A stretch of DNA of 64,000 nucleotides, taken from Marinobacter santoriniensis NKSG1. GTDB taxonomy: Bacteria; Pseudomonadota; Gammaproteobacteria; Pseudomonadales; Oleiphilaceae. Below, one piece after another: positions 1 through 7,624 of the stretch. The notes under the pieces are model-generated. The model saw nothing but the letters and a program-made list of their open reading frames with translations. It did no database searches and was not told where the DNA came from. A program made the translations under genes and the position numbers. The stretch covers positions 1 to 64,000 of the forward strand of contig NZ_APAT01000023.1 of the NCBI RefSeq assembly GCF_000347775.1, in the 5' to 3' direction. Each line of letters starts with the position of its first letter. The stretch's first letter is position 1.

Positions 1-851
1 ATGCGGAAATCGCCATGCATCGGGCGAAAAAATCGCCGAGCCAGCGGGTGCAGTTTTTTGCCTCGGAATTCGGCGACCAGGTTCTGCACAGACAGGCATT
101 GATTCACGGTCTCAAGACTGCTGTGGAGAACCATCAGCTGCAGCTGTACTTTCAGCCCCAGTTCGATCGTCTCCGACGGAACACCGGATTTGAAGCCCTT
201 CTGCGCTGGCATCATCCCCTGCTCGGCGCGATTTCTCCGACAGAGTTTATTCCTCTCGCTGAGGAAACCGGTCTGATCCTGAAAATTGGCGACTGGGTTC
301 TCGAACAGGCCGTGGAGGCATTGAAGCGTTGGTCGGATCAGGGATTTATGGGCCGTATCGCGGTCAATGTTTCTGCCTTGCAACTCCATGATCCTGGGCT
401 TGCAGACCGGATATCCCGTCAGCTAAGTCGCTTCGAAGTTGGCGCCCAGCAGCTGGAGCTGGAAATAACCGAGACCGCTTTGATGGAGGATGTTGAGCGC
501 GCCATGGCCACCCTGAACCGCTTCCGTGAGCAAGGTCTGGCTCTGGCCGTGGACGACTTTGGTACGGGCTATTCGTCCCTGGCCTACCTCAAGAGCCTGC
601 CCGTCTCTCGAATCAAAATTGATCGCACATTCGTAACGGGTTTGCCACACAATGAACAGGATCAAGTTCTGTGCAACACCATCATTACGATGGCGCACAA
701 CATGGGGTGTGAGGTCATTGCCGAAGGTGTGGAAACAGAGGCACAGGCTAATTGGCTTGTTCTGGCGGGATGCGACGAACTGCAGGGTTTTCTCCTGGGC
801 AAGCCCAGGCTGGCCGGATTCCAGAGCGAGGTCGATCCGGATACTGCATGA
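1..851 (+). CDS. GGDEF-EAL protein, C-terminal part (5' truncated by window)
   Basis: The reading frame is open from the first base, so the protein begins outside the window. The first visible residues (AEIAMHRAKK) look like the last helix of a GGDEF domain, and the rest is a full EAL phosphodiesterase domain. The hallmarks of an active c-di-GMP phosphodiesterase are present: FEALLRW (EAL motif), AVNVS, EITE, DDFGTGYSSL, RIKIDRTF, EVIAEGVE and the late Q in LQGFLLGKP. It probably hydrolyses c-di-GMP to pGpG. Whether the upstream GGDEF half is active, and which sensor it carries, cannot be seen. The stop is followed after 9 nt by the stop of a convergent gene. Confidence 0.93.
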   Translation, partial: AEIAMHRAKKSPSQRVQFFASEFGDQVLHRQALIHGLKTAVENHQLQLYFQPQFDRLRRNTGFEALLRWHHPLLGAISPTEFIPLAEETGLILKIGDWVLEQAVEALKRWSDQGFMGRIAVNVSALQLHDPGLADRISRQLSRFEVGAQQLELEITETALMEDVERAMATLNRFREQGLALAVDDFGTGYSSLAYLKSLPVSRIKIDRTFVTGLPHNEQDQVLCNTIITMAHNMGCEVIAEGVETEAQANWLVLAGCDELQGFLLGKPRLAGFQSEVDPDTA

Positions 852-860
852 AGGGACGGC

Positions 861-1610
861 TCATTCCGCCCACTGAAATTGCCGGTAATCGAATCCCTGC
901 GCCAGGGTGGGTTTGATAACCTCGAAATAGGGCGAAGCGTCAAAATCCCGTGGGGCAAACAGCGAATGGTGACGAATCTGGAAAGACTCACGCCGTTGGG
1001 CCTCGGCATCCGGGTGATCGTCTTCATCTTCGAGGCGCTCCGGCAGAATCGGATACCGGATTGACTGAAAGCCCTCGGCAATGAACGTGGAGCAGATCGC
1101 TCGCGTTGGGTCACCGCTGCCCAGGGCCAGCATGGATCGGCGGAAACGGTTGGGTACCGGCGGCGTGGGGCAGAGGTAACGTGCGAGGTCCCAGACGTTT
1201 TTCAGGTCGTATTGATGCCCCAGTCGGCTTTTCGCGTAGTCGACCAGGTGTCGCAGGTCATGGTCACTGAGCCCAACCGGCCGACAAATACGGGTATGGG
1301 TGTGTCGGTAAAAGGACAGGGGCAGTGATCGAATGCCTTCCTCAAGATCCGCCTCAACCAGAACGTTTGATTCGCCATCGCCAGCACTCAGCCCGGCATC
1401 CGGGCCCAGATACAGGGCGGCATGGGACCAGGTCGACTGGGTCAGGTATTTGATCGCCATGCTGATTCGTGTCTTACCTTCCACCAACAGCACGTCGCCT
1501 GGCTGGATAGTGCTCTGCAGCGCTTGCCAGGTGGAGGTCCTTACGGAGTGGCATTGGATCTGTTTGGAGAGATAGGCGGCCAGCCGCCTCGACAACCAAT
1601 TCAGTAGCAT
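861..1610 (-). CDS. YiiX/YebB-like permuted papain-fold protein
   Basis: A 249-residue protein with QPGDVLLVEG near residue 36, a His in WSHAALYLG (H63) and a late Cys in AICSTFIAEGF (C173). This His-before-Cys order is typical of circularly permuted NlpC/P60 (YiiX/YebB-like) enzymes, which may act on lipids, acylated substrates or peptidoglycan-linked molecules. Substrate and localisation are unknown; no clear signal peptide is visible. The start at 1610 is chosen because GGAGG lies 5 nt upstream, whereas the frame stays open for 68 more codons without a good ribosome site. It converges on the EAL gene and diverges from the gene at 1782. Confidence 0.75.
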   Translation of the reverse strand: MLLNWLSRRLAAYLSKQIQCHSVRTSTWQALQSTIQPGDVLLVEGKTRISMAIKYLTQSTWSHAALYLGPDAGLSAGDGESNVLVEADLEEGIRSLPLSFYRHTHTRICRPVGLSDHDLRHLVDYAKSRLGHQYDLKNVWDLARYLCPTPPVPNRFRRSMLALGSGDPTRAICSTFIAEGFQSIRYPILPERLEDEDDHPDAEAQRRESFQIRHHSLFAPRDFDASPYFEVIKPTLAQGFDYRQFQWAE

Positions 1611-1781
1611 GTGGCCTCCGGTTTCACGGTTCCTATAGTTTTTACGAAGACAGATATTCACAAAAAATGTTACAGCCCGGCCGTCCGTTAATGTGTCGCG
1701 CTGATGAATGGGTGTAACAAATAAGCCCGGTTGGTGTCTTGACGTTATCATCACGCTGAATCGGTTCGTCAGGAGTTTGTT

Positions 1782-2177
1782 ATGCCTAGAGAAGTTGTGC
1801 TTGCCCGCCCCCACCCTTTCATCCGTAAACCGATGACAGAACTGCTGACGAAAATTGGCTTCGCGCCGGTCGCCGGAAAATCCTCAGGAAGGCCCGCCGG
1901 TGTTATTGTGTCCAGTAGCGTGACCTCGGAAGCGGGAAGTTTTGAGGATGTGCTTAAACTGGTAAAAAATACCTGGGATGATGTGCCCTTAGTGGTGGCA
2001 ACCTTGCTTAAGCCGGATATGGCGATTAAATCGCTTGGCAAAGACCTTGCCGAGGTATTTCCCGGCAAGCGAGTCGGGTTTCCCTCCGAAAGCCGGGCGC
2101 CAGACATTCTCCTCGTTGGCCTGGACGACCTCAGATCGCCCCAGACCGAGCGGGTCTTTCAGGCGTTTTTCAGATAA
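1782..2177 (+). CDS. Hypothetical protein, 131 aa
   Basis: I do not recognise this protein. It is soluble-looking, with alternating hydrophobic strands and helices (REVVLARPHPF, GVIVSSSVTS, VPLVVATLL, PDILLVGLDDL). That is reminiscent of a single Rossmann-like or receiver-like alpha/beta fold, but the acidic pocket and phospho-acceptor pattern of a response regulator cannot be picked out. AGGAG lies 7 nt upstream of the ATG. The nrtS-like gene follows after 24 nt on the same strand, so the two may be cotranscribed. Confidence 0.6.
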   Translation: MPREVVLARPHPFIRKPMTELLTKIGFAPVAGKSSGRPAGVIVSSSVTSEAGSFEDVLKLVKNTWDDVPLVVATLLKPDMAIKSLGKDLAEVFPGKRVGFPSESRAPDILLVGLDDLRSPQTERVFQAFFR

Positions 2178-2201
2178 CACTGGGCTGACAGCGAGGTTTT
2201 A

Positions 2202-2531
2202 ATGCCTTTCCAATGGAAATATGCTCACTCTTTTCGCCGATGCGGAGCGGCATGCGAGCTCGCTTTCAGCGATGGCACGCCTCGGCGTGCCGCCCGGCTG
2301 GCTGCGGTGGTCGGTACGCTCCTGGTGTTTATCAATCAATGGGAAGCGTTGACCGGCCCGGCTTCGATCAACTGGCTAAAAGTCGTGCTGACCTATTGCG
2401 TGCCGTACCTGGTGTCCACCTATACCAGCGTGAGCAAGGATCTGTATCTGCTTCGGGCGACGGAAGCTGCTGAGCAAGCTGTTCACGAAGAAGCGAGAAA
2501 GGCGTCCAGGCAAGAGTTTGGCAGGTTCTGA
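2202..2531 (+). CDS. nrtS: NrtS-like small nitrate/nitrite transporter
   Basis: A 109-residue protein whose middle (residues 30-75) carries two hydrophobic segments with the pattern seen in the NrtS family: AARLAAVVGTLLVFINQWEAL, then INWLKVVLTYCVPYLVSTY. NrtS proteins are small inner-membrane proteins reported to move nitrate or nitrite in cyanobacteria and marine bacteria, probably as oligomers. This copy has about 28 extra N-terminal and 30 extra C-terminal residues beyond the core. It lies far from the nas/nrt locus at 29.5-42 kb, so it may be a second, ATP-independent entry or exit route. The family call rests on motif memory. Confidence 0.7.
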   Translation: MPFQWKYAHSFRRCGAACELAFSDGTPRRAARLAAVVGTLLVFINQWEALTGPASINWLKVVLTYCVPYLVSTYTSVSKDLYLLRATEAAEQAVHEEARKASRQEFGRF

Positions 2532-2591
2532 CCGTGCGGCAAATTGAACGATGATCTCCCCCATAGTTCCGTCAGTTTAGGGAAGGAAACA

Positions 2592-2918
2592 ATGCGCATC
2601 GAGAAACTGTTGCGGGCCGTTGCAGTGTCCATAGGGCTTCTTGTTGGTGGCCAGTCGGCCGGGGCTGCGTCTGGCTCTCAGATTTACCTCTTTTCCCAAC
2701 CCTTCTGTCCGGGATGCGAGGCGGCCAAGGCGTATCTGCGCGCTCACGAAATTGATTATCGTGAGTTTGATATCACTTCGTCAGACGCGGCGCTAAGCGC
2801 TTTCAAACGGCTGGGCGGCCGGGGCACACCCTTTTTCATCATTGGCGGTCAGCGGATGCACGGCTTCACGGTCGGTCGATTTGAACAGCGCCTGAAAGAC
2901 GCAGGCATCATCCGATAG
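2592..2918 (+). CDS. Exported glutaredoxin-like thiol oxidoreductase
   Basis: A 108-residue protein with an N-terminal hydrophobic signal (residues 6-24, ending in an Ala-rich cleavage region) followed by a glutaredoxin fold. It shows the redox motif CPGC in QPFCPGCEAAK, the cis-Pro signature GTPFF and the C-terminal glycine motif HGFTVGRFEQRL. The signal suggests it acts in the periplasm, where glutathione-dependent glutaredoxins are unusual, so it may work with Dsb-type partners. The ATG at 2592 is preferred over one at 2544 because GGAAGG lies just upstream and the signal begins there. It converges on the anti-sigma gene. Confidence 0.8.
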   Translation: MRIEKLLRAVAVSIGLLVGGQSAGAASGSQIYLFSQPFCPGCEAAKAYLRAHEIDYREFDITSSDAALSAFKRLGGRGTPFFIIGGQRMHGFTVGRFEQRLKDAGIIR

Positions 2919-2937
2919 TGGCGTTCAATAAGCCACG

Positions 2938-3198
2938 TCAGCTTTGGTTCTGGTTTTCTGATTTTTTCTCTGCAAGAGCCCGTGCAACCCGCTCATCAAT
3001 CCGGCGTAGAAACTCGTTGCTGAGCTTCCTCGAAGAGTGGGCGTTCATCAGTTCGCTGCTTGCCCGCAGGTTGCCGATAAATGTTTGGCAGTCCCGGCAC
3101 ATGAGCAGGTGCATTTTTACAGACAGGTTCTGCCGGCCGCTGAGCTCGCCGTCGATGTAGTCGCTGGCGATGGTCGCCAGATCCCTGCACATTAACAT
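2938..3198 (-). CDS. Zinc-finger anti-sigma factor
   Basis: An 86-residue protein with the ZAS signature H-x3-C-x2-C (HLLMCRDC, about residues 30-37) and an upstream Cys near the N terminus (LMCRDLA), as in small soluble or single-helix anti-sigma factors. No convincing membrane helix is present, so it is probably cytoplasmic and may sense redox or zinc state directly. Its ATG overlaps the end of the ECF sigma gene by 7 nt, the classic coupling of a sigma with its cognate anti-sigma. Confidence 0.82.
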   Translation of the reverse strand: MLMCRDLATIASDYIDGELSGRQNLSVKMHLLMCRDCQTFIGNLRASSELMNAHSSRKLSNEFLRRIDERVARALAEKKSENQNQS

Positions 3199-3812
3199 TC
3201 GCCTGTCTCCTGGAAGGTTTCCACCATGAGAAAGATCTTCTGCCTCGCACGGTGTAAAAGAACACGCAGGTTAGAGGCACTGACATCGAGAATGTTACAG
3301 ACATCTTCGGATTTGCGTTGGTGGGCCTCGTAGAGCATGAGGGCAGAGCGCTGGGTTTCCGGCAGGGCGGAAAGGTGTTTGTCCAGGCAGTCGCTGAGGG
3401 CACCGTTCTCCATGAGGGTGTCTGCGGAGTCGTGAAACTGCAGTTGCGGCGGCAGGTTCCAGCGCCCTTTGGCGTTGAAGCGGTTTGCCAGTTCGGGCTC
3501 CAGGCTTTCGGAAAATTCCGTTGGAACTTCCCGGTTGGCGGTGCGAAGACGGTTCTTGCAGCGGTTGGCGACGATGCGGTGCAGCCAGGTTTTGAGTCCT
3601 GAGCGTCCCTCAAACTTCTGAACCGCATCAATTACGGTCACCCAGCAGTCCTGGACAATCTCTTCCGCGCTTGAGGGATCGAGGTAAAACCGGGCGACCG
3701 CCAGCATACCGGAAGAGTATTCGCGCACGGCTGTCTCATACGCTGCTGAATCACCGCGCTTGAGCGCATCGATCAGTGACACTTCGGTTTCCAGGTGCAC
3801 CGGGGTGGCCAT
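3192..3812 (-). CDS. ECF-type RNA polymerase sigma factor
   Basis: A 206-residue sigma70-family ECF factor. Region 2 is visible at about residues 25-100 (AEEIVQDCWVTVIDAVQKFEGRSGLKTWLHRIVANRCKN), and region 4 at about 140-200 (LPETQRSALMLYEA ... LDVSASNLRVLLHRARQ). A 60-residue linker between the regions is fairly long. It overlaps the anti-sigma gene downstream and is divergent from the TVP38-flavoprotein gene. The 180-bp divergent region contains the inverted repeat CGGAAAAGTTCCG (3874-3886). Read on the minus strand this supplies a GGAAC-type -35 followed by an ACTATAA-type -10, consistent with autoregulation but weakly supported. Confidence 0.92.
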   Translation of the reverse strand: MATPVHLETEVSLIDALKRGDSAAYETAVREYSSGMLAVARFYLDPSSAEEIVQDCWVTVIDAVQKFEGRSGLKTWLHRIVANRCKNRLRTANREVPTEFSESLEPELANRFNAKGRWNLPPQLQFHDSADTLMENGALSDCLDKHLSALPETQRSALMLYEAHQRKSEDVCNILDVSASNLRVLLHRARQKIFLMVETFQETGEC

Positions 3813-3994
3813 GGGTTTCCTTTCCTCGTCAATCTGGTTTGAATCACGGTGTTTTTATAGTGGTTCGTATTCCGGAAAAGTTCCGATAATTTGTAGTGAT
3901 TGCTCAAAAATATTAATTCAAGGACGATGTAATTTCCAGCGGGTGATCGTGTCTAGGCAATAACAGCGTACTGTTTTATAGATCTTTTACAGGA

Positions 3995-6199
3995 ATGAAT
4001 ATGAATCGAAGCAAGCTTTTACTCGTTCTGGTTATTGCTGCGATCGTGGCTTTATTTATCGGCCTTGACGGCGATAAATTGCTTACCCTGGAGAATCTTC
4101 AGGCCAACCAGGCGGCGGTGGCACAGTGGATTGGTCGGAACCTCCTGGCGGCGGTTCTCGGTTATGCTTCAATTTATGTGCTTGTGACCGCTCTTTCCTT
4201 GCCCGGTGCAACCATCATGACCCTGGCCGGAGGTGCCTTCTTTGGAAATTTGTATGGCCTGGCCGCGGTATCCATTGCGTCGACCGTGGGTGCTTCACTG
4301 GCGTTTCTGGTGGCGCGTTTCCTGTTAAGGGATACCTTGCAGCAGCGTTACAAGGACACCATTGCCAAGATCGACAGGGGCATCGAAAAAGATGGTGCCT
4401 TTTACCTGGCAACTCTGCGTCTGGTGCCGGTTTTTCCGTTTTTCCTGATCAACCTGGCCATGGGCTTGACCGGCATGAAACTGTGCACCTATGCCCTGAT
4501 TAGCTGGATTACCATGCTGCCGGGCACTTTTGTCTACGTAAATGCAGGTACCCAGCTTGGTCAGATCCAGTCTACGGGCGATATCGTTTCCGCCGACCTG
4601 CTCGTGTCCTTTGCCCTCCTCGGCCTGTTTCCTCTCATCGCCAAGTTCGTTGTGGGCTTTCTACGCCGCCGTAAAGTGTATGCGGGCTGGAAGAAGCCGA
4701 CGCACTTTGACTACAACCTGCTGGTCATTGGTGGCGGCTCCGCCGGGCTGGTGTCCGCCTATATCGCAGCGGCTGTGAAAGCGAAAGTGGCACTGATCGA
4801 GAAAGACAAAATGGGTGGCGATTGCCTGAATACGGGTTGTGTGCCCTCCAAGGCGCTCATCCGCAGTGCCAGGGCGGCGGATACGCTGCGTCATGCCAAT
4901 CGTTACGGGTTGGAAGCGGTCCCGGTGAAAGGTTCGTTCAGGAACATCATGAACCGGGTCAAGGATGTCATTGCCCAGGTGGAGCCCCACGATTCCCCGG
5001 AGCGCTACCGCAAGCTGGGTGTGGATTGCATCTCTGGCGAGGCCAGCTTCGTATCTCCCTGGGAACTGGAAGTGACGCACACGGATGGTCGTACCGAGAG
5101 GCTGACCGCAAGGAGTATCGTTGTGGCCACCGGCGGTAAACCGGCCATGCCCCCGATTCCGGGCCTGAAAGACATGAACCCGCTGACCTCCGAAAACCTG
5201 TGGGAACTTCAGGATCAGCCGGAACGTCTGCTGGTGCTGGGCGGTGGCCCCATCGGTTGCGAGCTGGCCCATGCCTTTGCCCGGCTCGGGAGCCAGGTTG
5301 TTCAGGTGGAACGGGGTGAGCGTTTGCTGCCCCGGGAAGATGCGGACGTGGCGGACATGGTCCGAAAACAGTTCGAAGAGGACGGCATCCGCGTTCTTCT
5401 GGGCCATGCTGCCGCGGAGTTCCGGATAGAAGAGAGTGAGAAGGTCGCCTACTGCGAACACGAGGGCGAACGGGTCAGGATTCCCTTCGATGAGGTGCTG
5501 GTCGCCGTTGGCCGTGCGGCCAATACCTCGGGCCTCCACCTGGAGAGGCTCGGGATCGAGACCTTGCCCAATGGCACGGTGCCGGTGGAAGAAGACATGA
5601 GCCTGCGATATCCGAATGTCTTTGCCTGTGGCGATGTCGCCGGCCCCTACCAGTTCACCCATGCCGCCGCGCACCAGGCCTGGTATGCGGCGGTGAACGG
5701 GCTGTTTGGCCAGTTCAAGCGCTTCAAGGTGGATTATCGGGTGATGCCGTGGGTAACCTTCACTTCGCCGGAAGTGGCTCGGGTGGGGCTCAGTGAGGCA
5801 GAGGCCAAAGAGAAAGGCATTGCCTACGAGCTGACCCGGTACCGGCTGGATGATCTCGACCGGGCGATTGCGGAAAGCGAGGCGCAGGGGTTTATCAAGG
5901 TGCTCACCCCGCCGGGCAAAGACCGGATACTCGGAGCCGTGGTGGTCGGCGCGCATGCGGGTGAGATCCTGGCGGAGTTTACCCTGGCGATGAAACACGG
6001 CCTCGGGCTGAACAAGATTCTGGGGACCATTCACCCCTACCCGACCTGGAACGAGGCAGCCAAATACGCTGCCGGTGAATGGAAGCGCGCCCACGCGCCA
6101 GCGGGCGTGCTCAGGTTACTGGAGAAACTCCATGGCTGGCGGCGGGGCAAGTCCGGCCAGGCCAACCGTAAACAGATGTCTGCTGGCAAAGGCGTGTAA
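3995..6199 (+). CDS. TVP38/TMEM64 membrane domain fused to FAD-dependent disulfide oxidoreductase
   Basis: A 734-residue two-part protein. Residues 1-225 form a TVP38/TMEM64 (SNARE-associated, DedA-like) membrane domain with about six hydrophobic segments, including the conserved LSLPGATIMTLAGGAFFG and LRLVPVFPFFLINLAMG. Residues 240-700 are a class I pyridine nucleotide-disulfide oxidoreductase related to mercuric reductase and dihydrolipoamide dehydrogenase. It shows the FAD-binding LVIGGGSAGL, redox-active C277/C282 in GGDCLNTGCVPS, a second Rossmann motif (LVLGGGPIGCELA) and the dimerisation-domain HPYPTWNE. There is no N-terminal HMA domain. An in-frame ATG at 4001 has better spacing to AGGA and may be the true start. 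The radical SAM gene follows 57 nt later. Confidence 0.9.
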   Translation: MNMNRSKLLLVLVIAAIVALFIGLDGDKLLTLENLQANQAAVAQWIGRNLLAAVLGYASIYVLVTALSLPGATIMTLAGGAFFGNLYGLAAVSIASTVGASLAFLVARFLLRDTLQQRYKDTIAKIDRGIEKDGAFYLATLRLVPVFPFFLINLAMGLTGMKLCTYALISWITMLPGTFVYVNAGTQLGQIQSTGDIVSADLLVSFALLGLFPLIAKFVVGFLRRRKVYAGWKKPTHFDYNLLVIGGGSAGLVSAYIAAAVKAKVALIEKDKMGGDCLNTGCVPSKALIRSARAADTLRHANRYGLEAVPVKGSFRNIMNRVKDVIAQVEPHDSPERYRKLGVDCISGEASFVSPWELEVTHTDGRTERLTARSIVVATGGKPAMPPIPGLKDMNPLTSENLWELQDQPERLLVLGGGPIGCELAHAFARLGSQVVQVERGERLLPREDADVADMVRKQFEEDGIRVLLGHAAAEFRIEESEKVAYCEHEGERVRIPFDEVLVAVGRAANTSGLHLERLGIETLPNGTVPVEEDMSLRYPNVFACGDVAGPYQFTHAAAHQAWYAAVNGLFGQFKRFKVDYRVMPWVTFTSPEVARVGLSEAEAKEKGIAYELTRYRLDDLDRAIAESEAQGFIKVLTPPGKDRILGAVVVGAHAGEILAEFTLAMKHGLGLNKILGTIHPYPTWNEAAKYAAGEWKRAHAPAGVLRLLEKLHGWRRGKSGQANRKQMSAGKGV

Positions 6200-6256
6200 C
6201 AAAGCCGTTGCGTTGGTGTCAGTGGAATGGAAGTCGTTCAAGCATGAGGAGCAGAT

Positions 6257-7222
6257 ATGCCCCTGACCGAAGCCCGAGAGGCGCGTAGACGTATCCCCGC
6301 TGTGGAGGTCCTGGAACCCAGGGCCTCGGACAGCTGGACCCATACCCGAAACGGTGATCCCCGTGGCTACATCGATTCGGACCAGCTGAAAGAGCTCTGG
6401 ATCCACACGGGCACGGCCTGCAATCTGGCCTGTCCGTTCTGCCTGGAGGGGTCTCATCCGGGTGATGGCCGTATCCCGGGCATGAAGCTCTCTGACGTAA
6501 AGCCGTTTATCCACGAAGCCCTCGACATGGGGGTGGAGCAGTTTTCCTTCACCGGTGGCGAGCCGTTTGTGATCCGGGATTTCGTCAACATCCTGGATTA
6601 CGCCAGCCAACACCGGCCCTGCTTCGTACTCACCAACGCCACCGAACCGCTACTGAAGCGCCGGCACCAGGTGTTGCCGTTGCTGCAGAACCCGTATCCG
6701 ATCCATTTCCGGGTCAGCCTCGATTTTCCGGACCGCGCCCGCCACGACAAGGATCGCGGCGAGGGCAGTTTTGAGCAGGCGCTGGAGGGCATCCGCTGGC
6801 TGATCGATCAGGGCTTCAAGGTATCGATCGCCCGTCAGACCGATCCGACGGAGATTCCGGCGGACGTGGAAGCCGCGTTCCGGGCCATTTTCCGGGAGTG
6901 GCGAATTCCCGAGGATCTGGCGTTCACGGCCTTTCCGGATCTGGGTACACCCGGTTCGGAGGACGGCAGTCCGGAGGTGACAGAAACCTGCATGGAGAAG
7001 TATCCGACAAAAGAGTCGCGGGCCCATTTCATGTGCACCTATACCCGGATGCTGGTGAAAAAGGACGATCAGGTGCGGGTGTATGCGTGCACGCTGGTGG
7101 ATGACGATCCGCAGTATGACCTGGGGGGCACGTTGGCCGAGAGCATGGACGAGAGGATTATGTTGCGGCATCACCGGTGTTTTGCCTGTTATCGGTTCGG
7201 GGCTAGTTGTTCGGCGCCTTGA
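6257..7222 (+). CDS. Radical SAM protein with Cys-rich C terminus
   Basis: A 321-residue protein with the radical SAM cluster motif C55-x3-C59-x2-C62 (CNLACPFC), the SAM-binding glycine motif FTGGEP and a strand ending in RVSLDF. The last ~75 residues contain six more cysteines (ETCMEKY, FMCTYT, YACTLVD, CFACYR, ASCSA), suggesting a SPASM/twitch-like auxiliary iron-sulfur cluster. The substrate is not known. It is not one of the radical SAM enzymes I can name; peptide or small-molecule modification are both possible. It lies just downstream of the TVP38-reductase gene and likely shares its transcript. A 400-nt repeat region separates it from the symporter. Confidence 0.85.
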   Translation: MPLTEAREARRRIPAVEVLEPRASDSWTHTRNGDPRGYIDSDQLKELWIHTGTACNLACPFCLEGSHPGDGRIPGMKLSDVKPFIHEALDMGVEQFSFTGGEPFVIRDFVNILDYASQHRPCFVLTNATEPLLKRRHQVLPLLQNPYPIHFRVSLDFPDRARHDKDRGEGSFEQALEGIRWLIDQGFKVSIARQTDPTEIPADVEAAFRAIFREWRIPEDLAFTAFPDLGTPGSEDGSPEVTETCMEKYPTKESRAHFMCTYTRMLVKKDDQVRVYACTLVDDDPQYDLGGTLAESMDERIMLRHHRCFACYRFGASCSAP

Positions 7223-7248
7223 TTCGGTAGGACTGATAGCTGGGCATT

Positions 7249-7346
7249 GGCGGTCTTGGGGTGGGGGTTCTTTCTCCTTGGAAAAACAACTCGCTTCGCT
7301 CGGACACGTTTTTCTGGCGGAGAAAGAACCCCCACCCCCAGACCGC
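7249..7346 (+). repeat. Hairpin repeat family A, copy 1
   Basis: Left arm 7249-7277 and right arm 7319-7346 are near-perfect inverted repeats of about 28 bp. The inner arms (GAAAAAC/GTTTTTC) flank the core AACTCGCTTCGCTCGGACA. The same core, with one or two changes, recurs at 27341-27435 and 27517-27609, but the outer arms of the three copies are unrelated in sequence. Confidence 0.85.
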
Positions 7347-7456
7347 GGAAACGGCTTTGCCAGTCGTGAAGAAAGAAAAAAGCAAAGATTTCTTTGGCGT
7401 TCGGGTGATCTCACGGACTCGGGGACTGAACTGCCATGGTTGAACGAGGAGATGGG

Positions 7457-7549
7457 AGGTAGGGAGACCAAAAAATGTGGAGCGCCAGGGATGGCGCGAC
7501 CAAGCCCCCCACGGATGGGTTCACGGGCGTTTTTTTGGTCTCCCTACCT
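7457..7549. repeat. Hairpin repeat family B
   Basis: A perfect 19-bp inverted repeat (7457-7475 and 7531-7549, AGGTAGGGAGACC plus an A-run and its complement) encloses a 55-bp core. The core has its own hairpin GCGCCA-GGGA-TGGCGC (7482-7497) and a CACGGATGGGTTCACGGGCGT segment. The core resembles a dispersed repeat I recall from Marinobacter- and Pseudomonas-like genomes; that recollection is unverified. The design (long palindromic arms around a fixed core) matches family A although the sequences are unrelated. Confidence 0.7.
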
Positions 7550-7624
7550 TCCAGCTACGTTATCTCCGAATGATGTAATCCCGGGCGATGTCCCGGGTCC
7601 AAAAACAAAGAGCTGGAACGAACA

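Larger units (their letters stand above)
7223..7624. other. 402-bp intergenic region with two large hairpin repeats
   Basis: No gene is supported here. The stretch is dominated by a ~98-bp hairpin repeat (7249-7346) and a second, unrelated ~93-bp hairpin repeat (7457-7549), listed separately. Open frames across it are by-products of the palindromes. The position suggests that the radical SAM transcript may end or be processed here and that the symporter may have its own promoter near 7550-7620, although no clear promoter was recognised. Confidence 0.8.

Noticed and set aside
4661-6094. 477-codon open frame on the minus strand
   Set aside because: Antisense to the flavoprotein domain of the TVP38 fusion; composition is that of a mirrored coding frame.
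3995-6199. Mercuric reductase (MerA)
   Set aside because: No HMA domain and no mer operon genes; the N terminus is a membrane domain, so only fold-level relation is supported.
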